The notes under the pieces are model-generated. The model did no database searches, had not been told where the DNA came from, and was given only the letters and a program-made list of their open reading frames with translations. The position numbers and the translations under genes are program-made. A stretch of DNA of 64,000 nt from Capitella teleta (taxonomy: Eukaryota; Annelida; Polychaeta; Capitellidae): positions 66,982 through 130,981 of the forward strand of contig KB292985.1 of assembly GCA_000328365.1 (NCBI GenBank), in the 5' to 3' direction. Of this stretch, positions 1 to 12,782 are shown one piece after another (within the stretch, counting starts at the first letter, position 1; each line of letters starts with the position of its first letter).

Positions 1-145
1 GCGCTGTGTACTACTGTCTATGGTAGTATGCACGGTGAAGAACCCTTGGGATTTATCGATAAGAGTAGAGGGAAACCCCGGTCCCGGTCTTCCGTTCTTG
101 CGCCCGTATTACTGGTTGGGTGGAGCGTGAAGCCCAATCGAGCAT
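1..145 (+). mobile_element. tRNA-derived SINE, copy 1 (3' part, cut by window edge)
   Basis: The sequence matches the second half of the full SINE at 8500-8829, from the GCGCTGTGTACTACTG block through the conserved GGGTTGGGTGGAG block to a diverged CCCAATC end. The 5' head lies outside the window. The usual (CACT)n tail is replaced by a short ATGCCTC repeat. Substitutions and small indels relative to the copy at 8.5 kb suggest an older insertion. Confidence 0.85.
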
Positions 146-173
146 CATGCCTCATGCCTCACAAACATCAGTG

Positions 174-3100
174 TATTGATTCAACACAGTGATATGAGTT
201 TGTGGATTTTAATTACACGCAGCACACATGCAATTCCCACCCCCTCACCTTTAACCTCTTTAATCAAATTGATGGTGGATAACTTCACTCAGAGAGTTGG
301 TATGCATATTGCTCTGATTATTTCCTGAACATGCAAATCTGAGCATCGATGTGCTCAGATGCGGATCGAATCTCTTGGACCCCTTGATATAACCTCAGGG
401 TCATTTGCGTCAATTTCACCAATTCCCAAGCTGATTGCGAGATAGAATTTGACGTCATGGTTATGTGATATTTGTAACACAAGCATTCACATTATAAATA
501 CATTCATTTGTGGCGCAACACAATGTCTGAGCAGGACAGGTAAAGGAGATGTGTGAGTAACCTGAAAGTATTGAATATCGGTGTCAAAGTGTGACGATGA
601 AATGTCAAGGCTACTGTTCATATCCTCATATAGCAGGAAAAGATCGGGTTACATGTACAGGCTTTAACGTAGTTCAGAGCATAGTAAGAAGTAAGCTGCT
701 CTGGTTACCCATATATCTATTTTACATTCTCATTTTCAAATGAGAATTCGACCACTATTCGAAGTTATCAAATCGATGATGCGGTGGAAAATAAAAACAT
801 AGAATCAATTTTGATCATGGGTTATAATTCGATTGAAACGAGAATTGTAACGATCATGTCCGAATTCCCTCAGGGACGCAGGTAGGCCCAAATCTCACGC
901 GATTAATCCGCACATCAAAGGAACGAGTAAATGTGAAGTCCTATGGCTAGACTTCATTCCTTTGATGTCGATGGTCACCTCGGGTTGGTGTATCTCAGGA
1001 TCGTTTGTGGAATTCGGATATTAGTCTAACGGGCACTCCACACTGCTCCGCTGTGCCGATTAACTAAGTTACCCACCGTTAACGATTTCAACAAGGATAA
1101 AATGAATACTACACAAGTGAAGATTTGGAAGTGCAAACAAAATTATTTGAGCTGGGTTCGTGTATATATGTATAGAGCATTGCAATATATGGATGAATAT
1201 TGTTATAATCAATGCTTATACATTCTTATGATTTTTGAATTGGTCAATTATTGAGTTTACCTTTTGGGCTAATATCAAATTCGGTTTGATCTTCTTTGTC
1301 GGCGTTTCACTGAGGCGTGTATAGAAGTTACAGCACATGGCATAAGGCTGCAATTATTTCTTTCGGACATGATTGGTCTACTTGCAGTGAATCGACTACA
1401 CCTGATGTCTGTCCAATGAACATGACACAATCCACATCAATCTGTAGATCGCTTGTTACCGAGAGAATTTGCAGATGTATACAAAGATGCAATGCCAGAT
1501 AAGGGACGCAACATTTTCCTCCGCTGACGAATTAATGATACGGTTATGAAGGCAGAACATAATGGACTCCCCATTTATACCTAATGAGAGATTCTGGCAT
1601 TCATTCATTGTCATGCACACACGCCGACGATGCTAACAGAGCTTTCAGGTGCCATGAAGGATCTCTTTGTATGAACATGTCTTGCACTGGCGCCGATCAG
1701 TCCTTATGTGGCCTCGTGTATACCTCATATGGATTGGAACTTTGCAAATAATGGTTCTTATTCAAATCGTTATCTGTTACAAGCATCACCGTGCATTCAC
1801 GATGCTACCTTGCCTCAACATCCATGGAATTTAAAGGTTTTCCCTCCAAGCTTTCGTCCAACATTGTCCTCTCTCCGAGCATGCCAATATATAGCACTAG
1901 AGATAAACCGGACGACATTTCTGTACCCTTTCTCTGTGTGTCCAACTTCCATTATCACTGGCTGGCGCGATAATGAAAACCGAGCTCAGATCGAACAGAA
2001 ACTGAAACATTTCCTCTAATATCTTTTTAAAGACATTCAGAGACGTTAACATTCAAAAGAGAGGGCCAATGAAACATGTATCTATACTAGGAGAAATAAG
2101 AGAATTGAAAATAATAGTTCAGCCGGACACATCTCATATGCTGTATGCTTATTGCATTATGTCACTCAATACTTGTCCCTAATGGATTGTTCGGCGCATG
2201 CGTCCAGATATAGATGCAGTTTCCAAGGTAAACGATCATTACAGTTATTCAATATCATGATTTTGGCTTATCTGAGGCTAAAGGTGAGAGAAACGGTGAT
2301 TTGGCTTCCATAGTAAGAAATCTTGAATCTTTGAAATATGAGTAGACTACAAATTATAATAATAATAATTACTAATGCTAAAAACTAGAGGCTATGAAGT
2401 TAGGGGATTATGGGTTGATCCTGGGATTTAGTTGATGTCCAATTGTACGTAACATCAAATAAATATAACTGCATGAGGCAGGCTGACGTATGATGGACTG
2501 GATACTGACACTACTTGACTCTTAATGACTCATATAGTCACAATACATTTGTAACAGGTCAAACAGAGTTCTTCGAGTCAACGGTTAACGGTCATTGTGG
2601 GGACAATCGATCATACTGGTCTCATTAGATCTCTGGGCCAAATATAGAAAAGGTCAGTGCTCAGACTAGAACACTCAGCGTTGATTGAGTTTTTATTCGT
2701 GTTTCAGAGGGAACATGAATAAAGGATATTTTAGAATTTTAAGTATCACGTGTATTTCGATCGGTAAAATTTCTTCGGTTTGGGTGTTATTTTGCGTGTC
2801 CCTCATTGAAGATTGAGTTTCTTTTTCATGTTATTCACGGCAATACAACAGTTCTTGATAACATCACGCTATTTCTTTGAAAACGAGTTCCCACCTAACC
2901 AAACACCGCATGCAATCCAGCATAGCAGATCTATGTAGATGAATTAACCATTGTCAATGATTGGCGTGCACCATTGCTCATGCCTTTCTAGAATATGTCT
3001 CACAAAGCTTATAACGGGTATTTGGGGGTACGAAACCTTCAATCAGGGAAAGTTACATGCGTGCGGGCAATTGCATGGAAGTACTCTCCTCTGTGCATGG

Positions 3101-3300
3101 GCGACGGTAGCGCAATTGTGTCGTGCAGCGATCGGCTTTACGTCGATGTTGTTAAGATTACTTGAGTGCTTCTAACTACTTTACACGATGTTTCATTATA
3201 GCATATATATAGTTAATTATATAAACTTTGCCTATGTATGTACACCTTTGGGCAGAGCTTTCACGGAACTGCTTTCATCTCTAAAGAGGCAATAAGCGAT
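174..3300. other. Intergenic, no gene recognised
   Basis: AT-rich sequence whose open frames are no longer than chance would give. It holds a TGACGTCA (CRE) palindrome at 450-457 and an NRF1-like GCGCATGCGT at 2194-2203. I see no repeat or RNA gene here. Confidence 0.5.
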
Positions 3301-3309
3301 GCTGAGGGG

Positions 3310-4573
3310 TCAGAAGGTCGCCGAGAAACAAACACGTCCATTACTTCTAGATGACAAATGCTTGGAAGGCACCAATGGAATGCATTGTCTATTGGAAACG
3401 CAGGCTTCCGTACATCTGGTTCTTTTATATAAGCCACGAATATTTTCTATGAACTCACTCACTCTCTGCACACACTCTTCGTCACTACTCTCACAGAACT
3501 TCTTACTATTGTTGACATACTTTTCGGATTTTTGTTGAAGGTAAATTAAAGTCAACATGAAGTGATTGATTGTATCTTCGTTATTATGAGCTAGGAGTTT
3601 ACCACCAAACCCGTGGATAAATGATGTAGAATTAATTGGAGTCACTGCGTCAGATGTGATCTCTCACCAAGGGACTCATCCGTGTATGCTCATCATGAAC
3701 ACTTATTCACTCATTTGCTCATTGCTGGGCAGATCGATCCCGCATATTAAGTAATAACCCTGCTTGCTCTGCAATAAATAATTCATTTCGTTGAAATCTC
3801 TTAGTGGGGTTTCCTCGTTGCTAAAATCGATATAGACGAAGTTCCCCGACACAAAATTCCCCTCAGAAGAAACTAATGGAGTCCAATTGCAAACAAGAAT
3901 CAATGATATATCAGCGAGTGGCTTCCCTTATTGGTAATAATATTTTTTTATATACCTGAATTTTTAACTGGCACACACCAACAGGCAGAATATGGGCACA
4001 AGTGACTGCTATCAAGCACTCTGACCCACGTTCCATGCTCCATGCAAATAACCAGCATAATTTTTGTTCTTAATTGTAGCATCGAAATGTATGAATACCC
4101 AAATTTGGCTGAAAGGCAGCACATTAGTTTTATCAAAATTTGCGTCTGAAATATTGACAATGCACGCACGAAATACTAAAAAGTGCTTTCACTTGCCTTG
4201 TCCGATTTACTATACAGGAACAGACGTTCTGTACGCCATACGTCTATTCATTCTAGTTTATTCATCGCGAGTTTTGGCACCGATTAAATTAAATGGGGTA
4301 TGGAAATCCCAAAATATGCTTAAGCTCATGAATCTCATACCCATGTCAGTAACGAATCAAACGTATGGAAACATTATTTTAGGCATGAGTAAATGATATT
4401 TTATGGTGACCCGGAAGTGAACTACTCAAATCTGAACAACCCAACTTACTACCCAACTTGAAATTAATAGCCCCATTGAACATACGAGAGTAAGCTGGCG
4501 GGTCATAGACGAATGTCCAAACTTTATCCCAAAATACAATCCCCCATTTAATTTCTATCCCCAAACTATTCAT
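3310..4573 (-). CDS. Candidate multi-exon gene, function unknown (weak)
   Basis: Four protein-like open blocks follow one another on the minus strand: 4379-4573, about 3956-4080, 3711-3926 and 3310-3644. The last two join in frame across a 66-nt GT-AG gap (3645-3710). The last block ends in a stop at 3310 and reads as an amphipathic, Cys-containing segment (for example FCESSDEECVQRVSEFIENI). Between the second and third blocks the best GT-AG pair leaves only 29 nt, which is too short for ordinary splicing, so that join is doubtful. I recognise no domain. No initiation codon is fixed, and the first block may not belong. It could be a young or decayed gene, or a chance run of open frames. Confidence 0.25.
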
Positions 4574-4599
4574 AGCTCCCTTTTAGAGTGAGAGGGGGT

Positions 4600-6100
4600 A
4601 CCCTCAACCCCATTGCACAATAAGATGTCTGGATAATTCATAAGGTGACCCTTTATTATGGTTTAACAAGCGTATTGCGTGGTATTGCATGTATATAATG
4701 TGGTGTTGTCATATAATATAAGATAAGCATTAGACTTGTATGGTATATTAATTGTTGTATGTGATGGGGAGCCTGTATTATACATATTTATATATGTATT
4801 GGTGCAATGGCATGATTGTTGCGGTTGTTTGATAACAATCAACAACTGCAGAAACAAGCAATTAAGAATTATGCAACGGTGCATGAGTAAACATAATATT
4901 CCAGGCATTATACGACTTAGAATCATGCAAATAATTTCCGGGCCTCAGCGGCTCAAACTTCGTCGGCAATATTCAAGGAATTCATAGATGTGCTGAGTGG
5001 GGTTCTATGCTCAAAGACATGTTTACTGCATTGAAAAAAAACGGTGCCAAACAAATTAACTTTCGCGGTAAAGCTGATTTCAATCCGGATCATCCTCTTT
5101 TAGATATTCTGCTTACTACTTGTAAGCTTTGCAGGCGTGAAAAGATTAAGGAAGTAAGAAATGTTTATGGTTGAAAACAGATCCAGTTGAGGCGATGTAT
5201 GCAATATATAGAATGCAGTAGCTATAACCTCTATCCATAGTTCGAAACAATAGCTATGGCAGTGACCCCTATAGCTTGACCCATTTCTGACCATAATTCG
5301 GTCACATAAGGTCGAGGCATTTTACTGACCGTGAATTTACTTCTTGTCGCACCATAGGAACGGACCATATTCTAATAACAATTGCCAGCCCCTTTGATAA
5401 CATTATGTCACAAAATCGGCCGATGGTCACCGCCAAAATTATTTATATAGTTTTTTAAAAATATTGCTATTCGTAAGATTGCCTACACTCAGTTGTCATG
5501 GCGACGGCGGGTGCTGAAGACGAGGTAATTGCCCTATCCAATGCATAAACTCACAAAGAGGTCAGCCTTGTAAATGGAATTGAACGGATTCTGACCAAAC
5601 CGAGTTACTTTTTGGGGACAGTGACAAAAATTGGCTTCTGATAATGCATTCGGAAATTTCATTGAGTCATTTCATGAACGGAAACAGATTTTGCGATCGA
5701 ATCGAAGCCTATATATATAAATGGATCCGATCCTATTGAACTTAGTCAGGGATTACGCCTCATGGAGCAAACCCTTCATCCGATATCTGAGGTATCAGCC
5801 ATTTTGCAATCAATCAGACCACCAATATAAATATATATATAATTGGCGGCCAATGACGTCACACAAAGCAGCATCGCCCGTGACTCAGACTTCTAACGGC
5901 GGCCATTTTGAGTGCATACTATTTGCAGCATCGGCAATTGAAAGCAAAGAATAACCAAATGTCTGCTGTGTGAATAACATACCAAAATGCATGAATATTA
6001 ATTATACCACTCAGTGAGTTTGCCAGTCAATCAGTCTTGTGTATTTGAGTTCATAATCCGCGTGTATAATGTTCAACCGCGTAATGATCAAACGCGTAAT
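4600..6100. other. Intergenic with promoter-like motifs
   Basis: No gene is seen. Notable sites are an X-box-like palindrome at 5492-5505 and a TGACGTCA at 5854-5861, the latter in a CpG-containing patch with two GGCGGCCA words (about 5846-5905). Confidence 0.4.
5492..5505. promoter_or_regulatory. RFX X-box-like palindrome
   Basis: The sequence GTTGTCATGGCGAC matches the RFX X-box layout (GTNNYC-AT-GGNNAC) with an imperfect left half. It stands in a short GC-rich patch with no recognised gene next to it. Confidence 0.4.
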
Positions 6101-6125
6101 AATAAACAAATAGTATCAGCATAGA

Positions 6126-6867
6126 TCAATCTCGCCAATAAGGTAAAGTTAAAGTCTCAAATGCAATTTCATAACCTGAGGCCAAATAACCGAATTCCAC
6201 TTCGTCTCGTCGCTTATTTAGCTCCAGATTCTCTTGAAAATAACCCAACCGAGCATAACCATCTCCTTCCCTTGACTTCTCTCTTATTTTAAAAACACGG
6301 GTAGCTGAGAATGATGCGATATTACAAGTAAATGGCAATATCCCGAGGACTGTTCGCATGATCATTATTTTAATATCTCTGTTATCATGTTTAATGAGAT
6401 AATTCCCTAAACAACAAGGCTGATAGTTTACGCTCGGTGGCATTTCCTGTAGTCCCATGCCGGTCTTTCAGCGACCACAACTGTCTCATTCTGTGACCAA
6501 TGAAGCAGATCACACGGGGCCATAAAATGCGCGCACCTTCGAACATCAGCAATCCAAGCACACTGGCTCCCTGATTTCCCAAATGGATCCTTGCGAACTG
6601 CTTCTCTGTTCTCCAGAAGAAAAAAAAAAAAAAAAACTTACAGGATATCCACACCTCTTCCTTTTTAACAACGGAAATATTTTTTCCCTTTCGTCTCCTC
6701 CTGATTTCCTTTGGGAGTTGACCTGGAATTATCTTCGTTGAATTTTGCAATCTTCCCCCAAAATGTACACGGAATGTAAGTCTTCTGCAGCTGCTCCTTG
6801 TATGCTTGTTGACTCGTATTGCAGCTCTATTTAGGAGGTCGCAGTTCTGAGGGGTCCCTTTATGCAT
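6126..6867 (-). other. Two overlapping minus-strand open frames, function unknown
   Basis: A 158-codon frame (6391-6867) is followed by a 110-codon frame (6126-6458) on the same strand. The first includes a phenylalanine run that is only the 17-bp A-tract at 6620-6636 read backwards. The second ends in an acidic, protein-like stretch. I see no domain, no convincing splice join, and no start context. The first is longer than chance favours at this base composition, so it is recorded, but coding is unproven. Confidence 0.12.
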
Positions 6868-6899
6868 GCAGTGTATATAAATTGTACCTGTAAAAAAAT

Positions 6900-8486
6900 G
6901 AAACTGTTCAGAACTATGATGGTGTATATTGACTGATCGTCGAGTAAATTTAATTGTCTTAGGTGTTCATGCCTATTTTGTTTTTGGTGTGCGGCCGGTT
7001 GATTCACTCGGTTTATGTCAAGGAGGTTTTATACAAGTTCCTTGGTTTGTATCTTAATGTTTATGGTTTTCATCTGGATGTTTCAACATTGCAGCTGGGA
7101 AATTCAACACAAGTACTGTTCATTAATGCAATCGTGATGAGCGCTCAGCATCGTGGGATATCATGCAGTAATGGTCAGTCCGTGCCGAATCATCGGCGGA
7201 GACTCGGGTTGAAGGAGGACTGGCTCATTCGTTATAATCCAGACATGCAATTTGGGCCTTAATTTGAAATACATTGGACTTACCAATGGAAAGCAGATTT
7301 TATATACAAGTTTATGCACACACTGAGTGTTCATGGTGCCTATGTACAAGTATAAAGCTTTAGACTCACTTTGTATGGTGGACACACGTGCTGCGGTTAA
7401 AATCCCTCGCAATTCAATTGGAGACCTTAATGCAGAAATAGGATCGCAGTAGATTCTTCCAACAGAGGTCCCCGGAGGCCGAATACGCATCAATTGTATC
7501 CATGACCTGAAAGTGGGATATCCGTGTTCATTATAACACAGTGATAAGTATTGTTACCACACTGTATTCAATGCCTAAGCCTAACAGAACTGAATCGGCT
7601 GTTTTTAAATTCAAAATTATGAACCCTTTTCATTATATATATATTTTTCATCTTGCCATGGAATGTAATGATGGGAGCATATTAATTATGTAACAAGCTT
7701 GGAGGAGGAGAACTTTGTCAGACCCACAAGACATATGTATTCAATATCCGTGTGAGGGGGATAAATAGCATGTGTCCATAGAATACAAGGATACCATACC
7801 ATATATTAGATATTACATTTACATACAAATGGTACAAACTAAGTAGAATTGGAGATCTTTATTGACCAATAATCATAATGGAATGTCATTTGAGTGAGCC
7901 ATTGCATTAGGTAAGCACACAGAAAACCTTTACTTAACAAAGCAGCAACAACAGCCGGATAATAACTCAAGTTGACAACAAACCTAGCAATGTACTCAGT
8001 TTAATGACATCACTCGTTCCAGTCTCCCTTCTATTACATCATTGATTTCATTCGGGAAATAGATCTAATTTTCTCGGGGGTAGAAAGGGATCCCAACACG
8101 TGTCGCCGATTTGACAAAAATAATCAGATTATAATCAATACTTATACAGAAGTTCATTGTTCTAACAAAATTATGTGTTCATCTATGAATTATAAAAACT
8201 AAAAGTTTCAATGCATTAGCATAGAAGTGTAGTTGAGACATCAATGAATCTTATCCTCTCGGTCATGGCAGGTGAGAAAACTTACCCAAGAGCTTTCTGG
8301 TAAAACAAAACTCACATGTTTACTCGATTTTCAATAATAAACTTACTGTAGATCAAAATATATCTGCCAGTGTTTACTAATGATACAACAATTTGCTTGA
8401 TGCTTGGTCGAATCACCAAACACAATACATGAATATGGCAAAAGTTAGTCTTAGGATAACACTACAGTTGCGGTAATACGCTGAGT
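6900..8486. other. Intergenic, no gene recognised
   Basis: AT-rich sequence with only short open frames and a (TA)n patch near 7636-7650. Nothing else is supported. Confidence 0.5.
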
Positions 8487-8499
8487 CATATGAATAGGA
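8487..8499. repeat. Target site duplication, left copy (SINE copy 2)
   Basis: CATATGAATAGGA, identical to 8830-8842 on the other side of the SINE. Confidence 0.95.
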
Positions 8500-8829
8500 A
8501 AGGGGCACCGGATAGCGCAGTGGGTTAAACCGCTGACTACAATCCTATGCCGACCGTGGGGGTCGAGGTCCCGGGTTCGAGACCCGATCAGGCCACGGGC
8601 GTTATGATTGTGAATTACAATTGTAATTCTTCGGTGACTCTGCAGTGCTGCCCAACTGCGTAACAAGGCCGGGCGCTGTGTACTACTGTCTATGGTGGTA
8701 TGCAGGATAAAGAACCCTTGGGATTTATCGATAAGAGTAGGGGGAAACCCCGGTCCCGGGCCTTCTGTTCTGGGGCCCGTATCACACGAACGGGTTGGGT
8801 GGAGCCGTAAAACCCCAATCACTCACTCA
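8500..8829 (+). mobile_element. tRNA-derived SINE, copy 2 (full length, with TSD)
   Basis: This is a complete 330-bp SINE. The head is tRNA-like, with an A-box word TAGCGCAGTGGG near 8513 and a B-box GGTTCGAGACC near 8573, so it is transcribable by RNA polymerase III. The body then has the conserved GCGCTGTGTACTACTG and GGGATTTATCGATAAG blocks, and it ends in a (CACT)n tail. It is flanked by a perfect 13-bp target site duplication, CATATGAATAGGA, at 8487-8499 and 8830-8842. The perfect duplication suggests a fairly young insertion. A 123-codon minus-strand frame here is an accident of the SINE. Confidence 0.95.
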
Positions 8830-8842
8830 CATATGAATAGGA
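8830..8842. repeat. Target site duplication, right copy (SINE copy 2)
   Basis: Identical to 8487-8499. Confidence 0.95.
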
Positions 8843-9225
8843 CTTGACATTTGATTTGGGTCAATTGTTGCCGATTTATAAGATGTCCTTACGATCGTGT
8901 CCGTGCGATGGAAAAACGATGCAAAATAAATCTGGCGCAGATTACCTGATCAAACTAATCTCAGCAGTCAGTCCCATACAATATTCATCGTGTATATGAA
9001 TGAATTATAGCAGAATGTTCACTAATTGGTGCCCCAAACAAGTGTCGGGTCACACAGGGTTATACATGTAGAATATTTTTTTGTGTCTCACCCATTTGCT
9101 GGCTTCAAGTAATTGACCTCTGGTTAAGGTCACAGGATTCATAAGAGCAAAACAAAATTAACAATATTGCATTCCATCAGCGATGTGCACGTGGCAATGT
9201 TTGCATACGGTAATTGATTTTATGA

Positions 9226-9262
9226 TATGATATGATTTTATTTATTTATTTATTTTATTTCT
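9226..9262. repeat. Simple repeat (ATGAT)n / (TTTA)n
   Basis: Two to three ATGAT units run into four to five TTTA units. This could be the A-rich tail of a retroposon read from the minus strand, but no body was identified. Confidence 0.6.
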
Positions 9263-9479
9263 CACGTGTGATTGCCGCCTGCACAAAAAGTGGATAAAAC
9301 AATTAAGTGTACTAAAGAAACCACGACAACATTTCATCCCTCCTCCAGAACAACCCTTGCAGGAAACAACACGCCTTGTGGGAACTCTGGTCGACCCCAA
9401 ACTGAAGATGGATGAAGATTAAAAGAGCGGACAAATAAACGTACGTCTGCAGAATCTGGCTCGTTTTAATTTATCGAAA

Positions 9480-9835
9480 GCTAAAATCAACAACAGGAAA
9501 GAAATTGACATCGTTCTCGTTTGCGGTAGAACAGTACGTAGCACCACAAACACATCAAACATGTGGTGAAGAAGGCTCTCATAGCCAAAGTAAGATTGAT
9601 GAGGATGTGGCCCTACTGTACCAGGGAACAACTGCTCTCGTTCTACAAAACAACAGTGTGGGCAGCTCTGGAACAGCCTCAAGAGGGGGCTGCATGTGCT
9701 ACTCCCATGCTGCAGCCACGCACCTACAAAACGGAACCATCAACGGAAATCCACCAACATCACTTCATCAGCAGAACACCTCCTGATCTAAAATCAAACG
9801 AACTTGTTTGCAAAACATTTCGGACTTTTAGCTGA
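9480..9835 (+). mobile_element. Possible LINE reverse-transcriptase scrap
   Basis: The plus-strand frame at 9563-9835 contains a KKALIAKVRLMRMW segment followed by REQLLSFYKTTVWAALE. This resembles the segment near the end of the reverse-transcriptase ORF of CR1/Jockey-type LINEs, where a helix ending in FY..(V/I)R..LEYA precedes the last motif. The expected LEYA..VWH continuation is lost, and the sequence drifts out of resemblance after about residue 40. It is locally GC-richer than its flanks. A chance match cannot be excluded. Confidence 0.35.
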
Positions 9836-9839
9836 ATTC

Positions 9840-11300
9840 CCCCATCTCTAATGTTTATGCGAAAGAAACAAAAATTCTCACATGAATTAGTTTCATTGCT
9901 TAGAGAGATGCACTCGCGGAACCAATACTGCTTGAACTAATCATCAAGGTTCAGTAAATAGTGATTCACAAACAAAGATAAGCTGTTAGTGTTTATTGTC
10001 GATGCCTCATTCGACTCAGTCCGAGGCAAATCTGGGAATTCTACCAAAACGAACACAGCACCGCGTCACGTCTATTGCAGGAATGGATACTACCGAATGG
10101 ATGGTACTTTTTATTATAGTGTTCATCTCGCATTCATAGATCATCATGCATTTATATACGTAAATCCGAAATCTCGTATTCTCTTATTCCCACGTGAATC
10201 TCATTGTGTAACACCCAGCTCCGACCCAACTGTGTCATAACTCGCAAGGGGTTCAGGGTAATCATGCAGACGACAGATCTACTTTGCTTATTATCTGAGC
10301 GGAGACACCCAGGAGTTTTCACGAATCATAATTCACAGCTATGTAGGCTTAATGTGTGTCACAGTTCACTGTCACTTTCTGCAGCTCAAACTTGGAAACT
10401 CAAAACCACTGATGGCAGCAACAATTGTAGAGATTGCAGTCCTGTGTTACAGTGTGGTTATGCCTATTAAGTAGACAGATTAGCTACCACCCCCTTCCCT
10501 TCCCATCCTAGAATCTAGAGATGATTTTATGCTGCTATGAAAAAATAAAACCCTATTAAAATCAAAATTACCTTGTGATAAATATGCTGATGTTTCACCA
10601 TTAGTTGAACACGACCTACTTCAATCTACATGTACATAGTGTACTTGTACATAATTATATCATATCAATAGCCTAATCAATATTCTGGTGTAGGAATTAT
10701 GCCAATCGTGGAACAGAACAGGTCTTTTATCCTTTTATTTGTGCAATTACACAGAACGAAAAAGGAATTCTTCTGAAGAAAATATTCCGAACATGGTCCA
10801 ATCGAGTACAAATTGACAGCTGTCAAACGCACAACACGTGCTAATGTTTACACTTTGCGTATTGCCTAATTTTGAATGCATGAAAGGAATTAAATTTCAG
10901 AAAGTTAATACAATGTGTCGAATCCTAAATATATTTTCAGTATTTTAAATGCGCATTAATAACATTTAAAATAATGTCGAATTACATTTAAAACACGAGC
11001 GCAAATGTCGGACTATTTTCTTTCGCGTGCTCACTTCCCTCTTCAAAATTGAAGATGAGTTCCACAATCTACGAGACAGACTGGTGGTGTGACTGTCGTC
11101 TGCTCGTTAGACAATGACGTGAACCCGGAAATCTCTGGGCATTGATATCCCCGCCGCATCTGAGTAGAATTCGATGCCCGATTTGAGCACGAGTACTTCT
11201 CCGGTAAAATACGACTCCTTTTGACTATCGTGCAGTCATATCCATTCAGTTCGTTGCCTGCCTTGGTGCGGCCATGCTATGGTTCTTCACTGGTTCCCTG
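9840..11300. other. Intergenic, no gene recognised
   Basis: Short open frames only. There is a cluster of nested GTACA/TGTAC words at 10628-10655. I see nothing else I can support. Confidence 0.45.
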
Positions 11301-11319
11301 GTCATATATATAATGACAC

Positions 11320-11497
11320 AGGCACACACCGCTATTTATAGTAACATTTAGTCAACTGGTCGTATTCAGCAAATACTGTGAATTCATTTTCACTTGCCTC
11401 GCCTTGTGAGCCATCTTGGGAATTCCGAGTGACGTCATGTGAAGTCGAGTGAAATGGATATACGAACATAGGGGTGAGTTTTCATCGGTGTGTGCCT
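11320..11497. mobile_element. MITE-like foldback element
   Basis: A perfect 12-bp inverted repeat, AGGCACACACCG at 11320-11331 and its reverse complement at 11486-11497, bounds 178 bp. Inside, a second imperfect inverted pair (CATTTTCACTTGCCTCG near 11389 against TCGAGTGAAATG near 11446) brackets a TGACGTCA palindrome at 11430-11437. There is no coding capacity. I found no clear target site duplication, so this is either a non-autonomous DNA transposon or simply a structured palindrome. Confidence 0.4.
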
Positions 11498-11734
11498 ATG
11501 CTTCTTTTCAGTAGCGCCGGAGACCAGTGAAGCTATGGTTCGAGGAAATGATTATTGCCCAAACGAAGAATCATAACGCATTCATGCAAAACCAACTTGA
11601 AATAGTAACGCACTCATCGTCATAGCCCAATCGGCTCTAGCTGGCAGTCCAGCCACAGTTACTATATATTCATCTTTATAACTATCTTGTCAATGCTTGA
11701 TATGGGCAAAACATTATGCGCAATTAAACGGACT

Positions 11735-11932
11735 CTCATTTGCTGAAAATTTCAAACCTCTACATGAAATACATTTTGAGATAAAAATGCAAATGTGTGG
11801 ACAAGTGGTATAATGGATCCCTGAGAACGAGTTAATTTTCCTTGTATAACTCAGCAATTAATGTGATACAACGCATCATTATAACTACACCTTTCAAAGC
11901 CCGATATGAAGATTGTGTGTGAGCATTATATC
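11735..11932 (+). repeat. Dispersed repeat pair P6, copy A
   Basis: About 200 bp that align collinearly with 49435-49624, sharing GCTGAAAATTTCAA, AAAAATGCAAATGTG, GAGAACGAGTT and AGCAATTAAT words in order. By eye the similarity is about 70-75%. It is non-coding and of unknown family. Confidence 0.7.
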
Positions 11933-12503
11933 TTAAAATATATTATGCTTTTGAATGCGTCAATAGTGATAATTTATAGCACAATTGAAACAAGAAAACC
12001 ATCTGAATAAATGGAAAACATTTTCATGTATTATTTTTTTCATCAAAAACTAATAGAATTAATATGTATGTTTCGTCAATGCGGCATTTCTAGAACATTT
12101 GCTATAAAATGACCCGGTAAAAGGCCTTATATATTTCCTAAGAGGCTGTTGCAACTATATATGATAATTATATTGGCATTCATAGCCCGGTTTTAGAGAA
12201 CAAAAAAACAGTTTTGTTACATTTTAAACAAGGTTGAAAAATCCCCATTACTTGTAAATAATTATACATTTGTAGGTGACCAATCCTGTCGTCCATATTG
12301 TACACTATAGTTGGCGTCTGTGTCTCCATCTTCTGACTGCTGCACATTTGAAAATTAGTTAAAATGCCCCATTTGGCTTTGATCACCGCCTTGTAAATGG
12401 TCTTAATTGTCGCAAAAGACTAGTATTTAAGACTTTGTGTATATTTCTGTCTGAAAACCTGTACCATAATTGTGTGTATCAAGTGAAACAATGATAATTA
12501 TTA

Positions 12504-12660
12504 TATCTATACTCCATGTTAAAGATCTCAAGGATTTACAATGGCGCTACGCGTTTCTAAGAAAGTGTTACAAAACAGATTGCAGTGTAAAAATCACACA
12601 ATGAAAAGAGAAATCAATACATATGGCATGGTGAGTCTAACATGTCATGCTGCTACATGA
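12504..12660 (+). repeat. Diverged local duplication, unit 1
   Basis: This unit starts TATCTATACTCCATGTTAAA and ends with CATGCTGCTA. It aligns with 12783-12925, about 280 bp downstream in the same orientation. Between the conserved ends the units have drifted and differ in length. Confidence 0.65.
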
Positions 12661-12782
12661 AATACCTTTGATAGGTGTTCGTTATTCTTAATTCGATCTG
12701 TTTTCACTGCACGTGATTCAATGACCAAGAGATCTGAAGCTAATTTAGTTTGCAAGTGAAATCTATAGTGGGCCAAAAATAG

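Noticed and set aside
8451-8822. 123-codon minus-strand frame
   Set aside because: It lies inside SINE copy 2 on the antisense strand; similar frames appear in the other copies.
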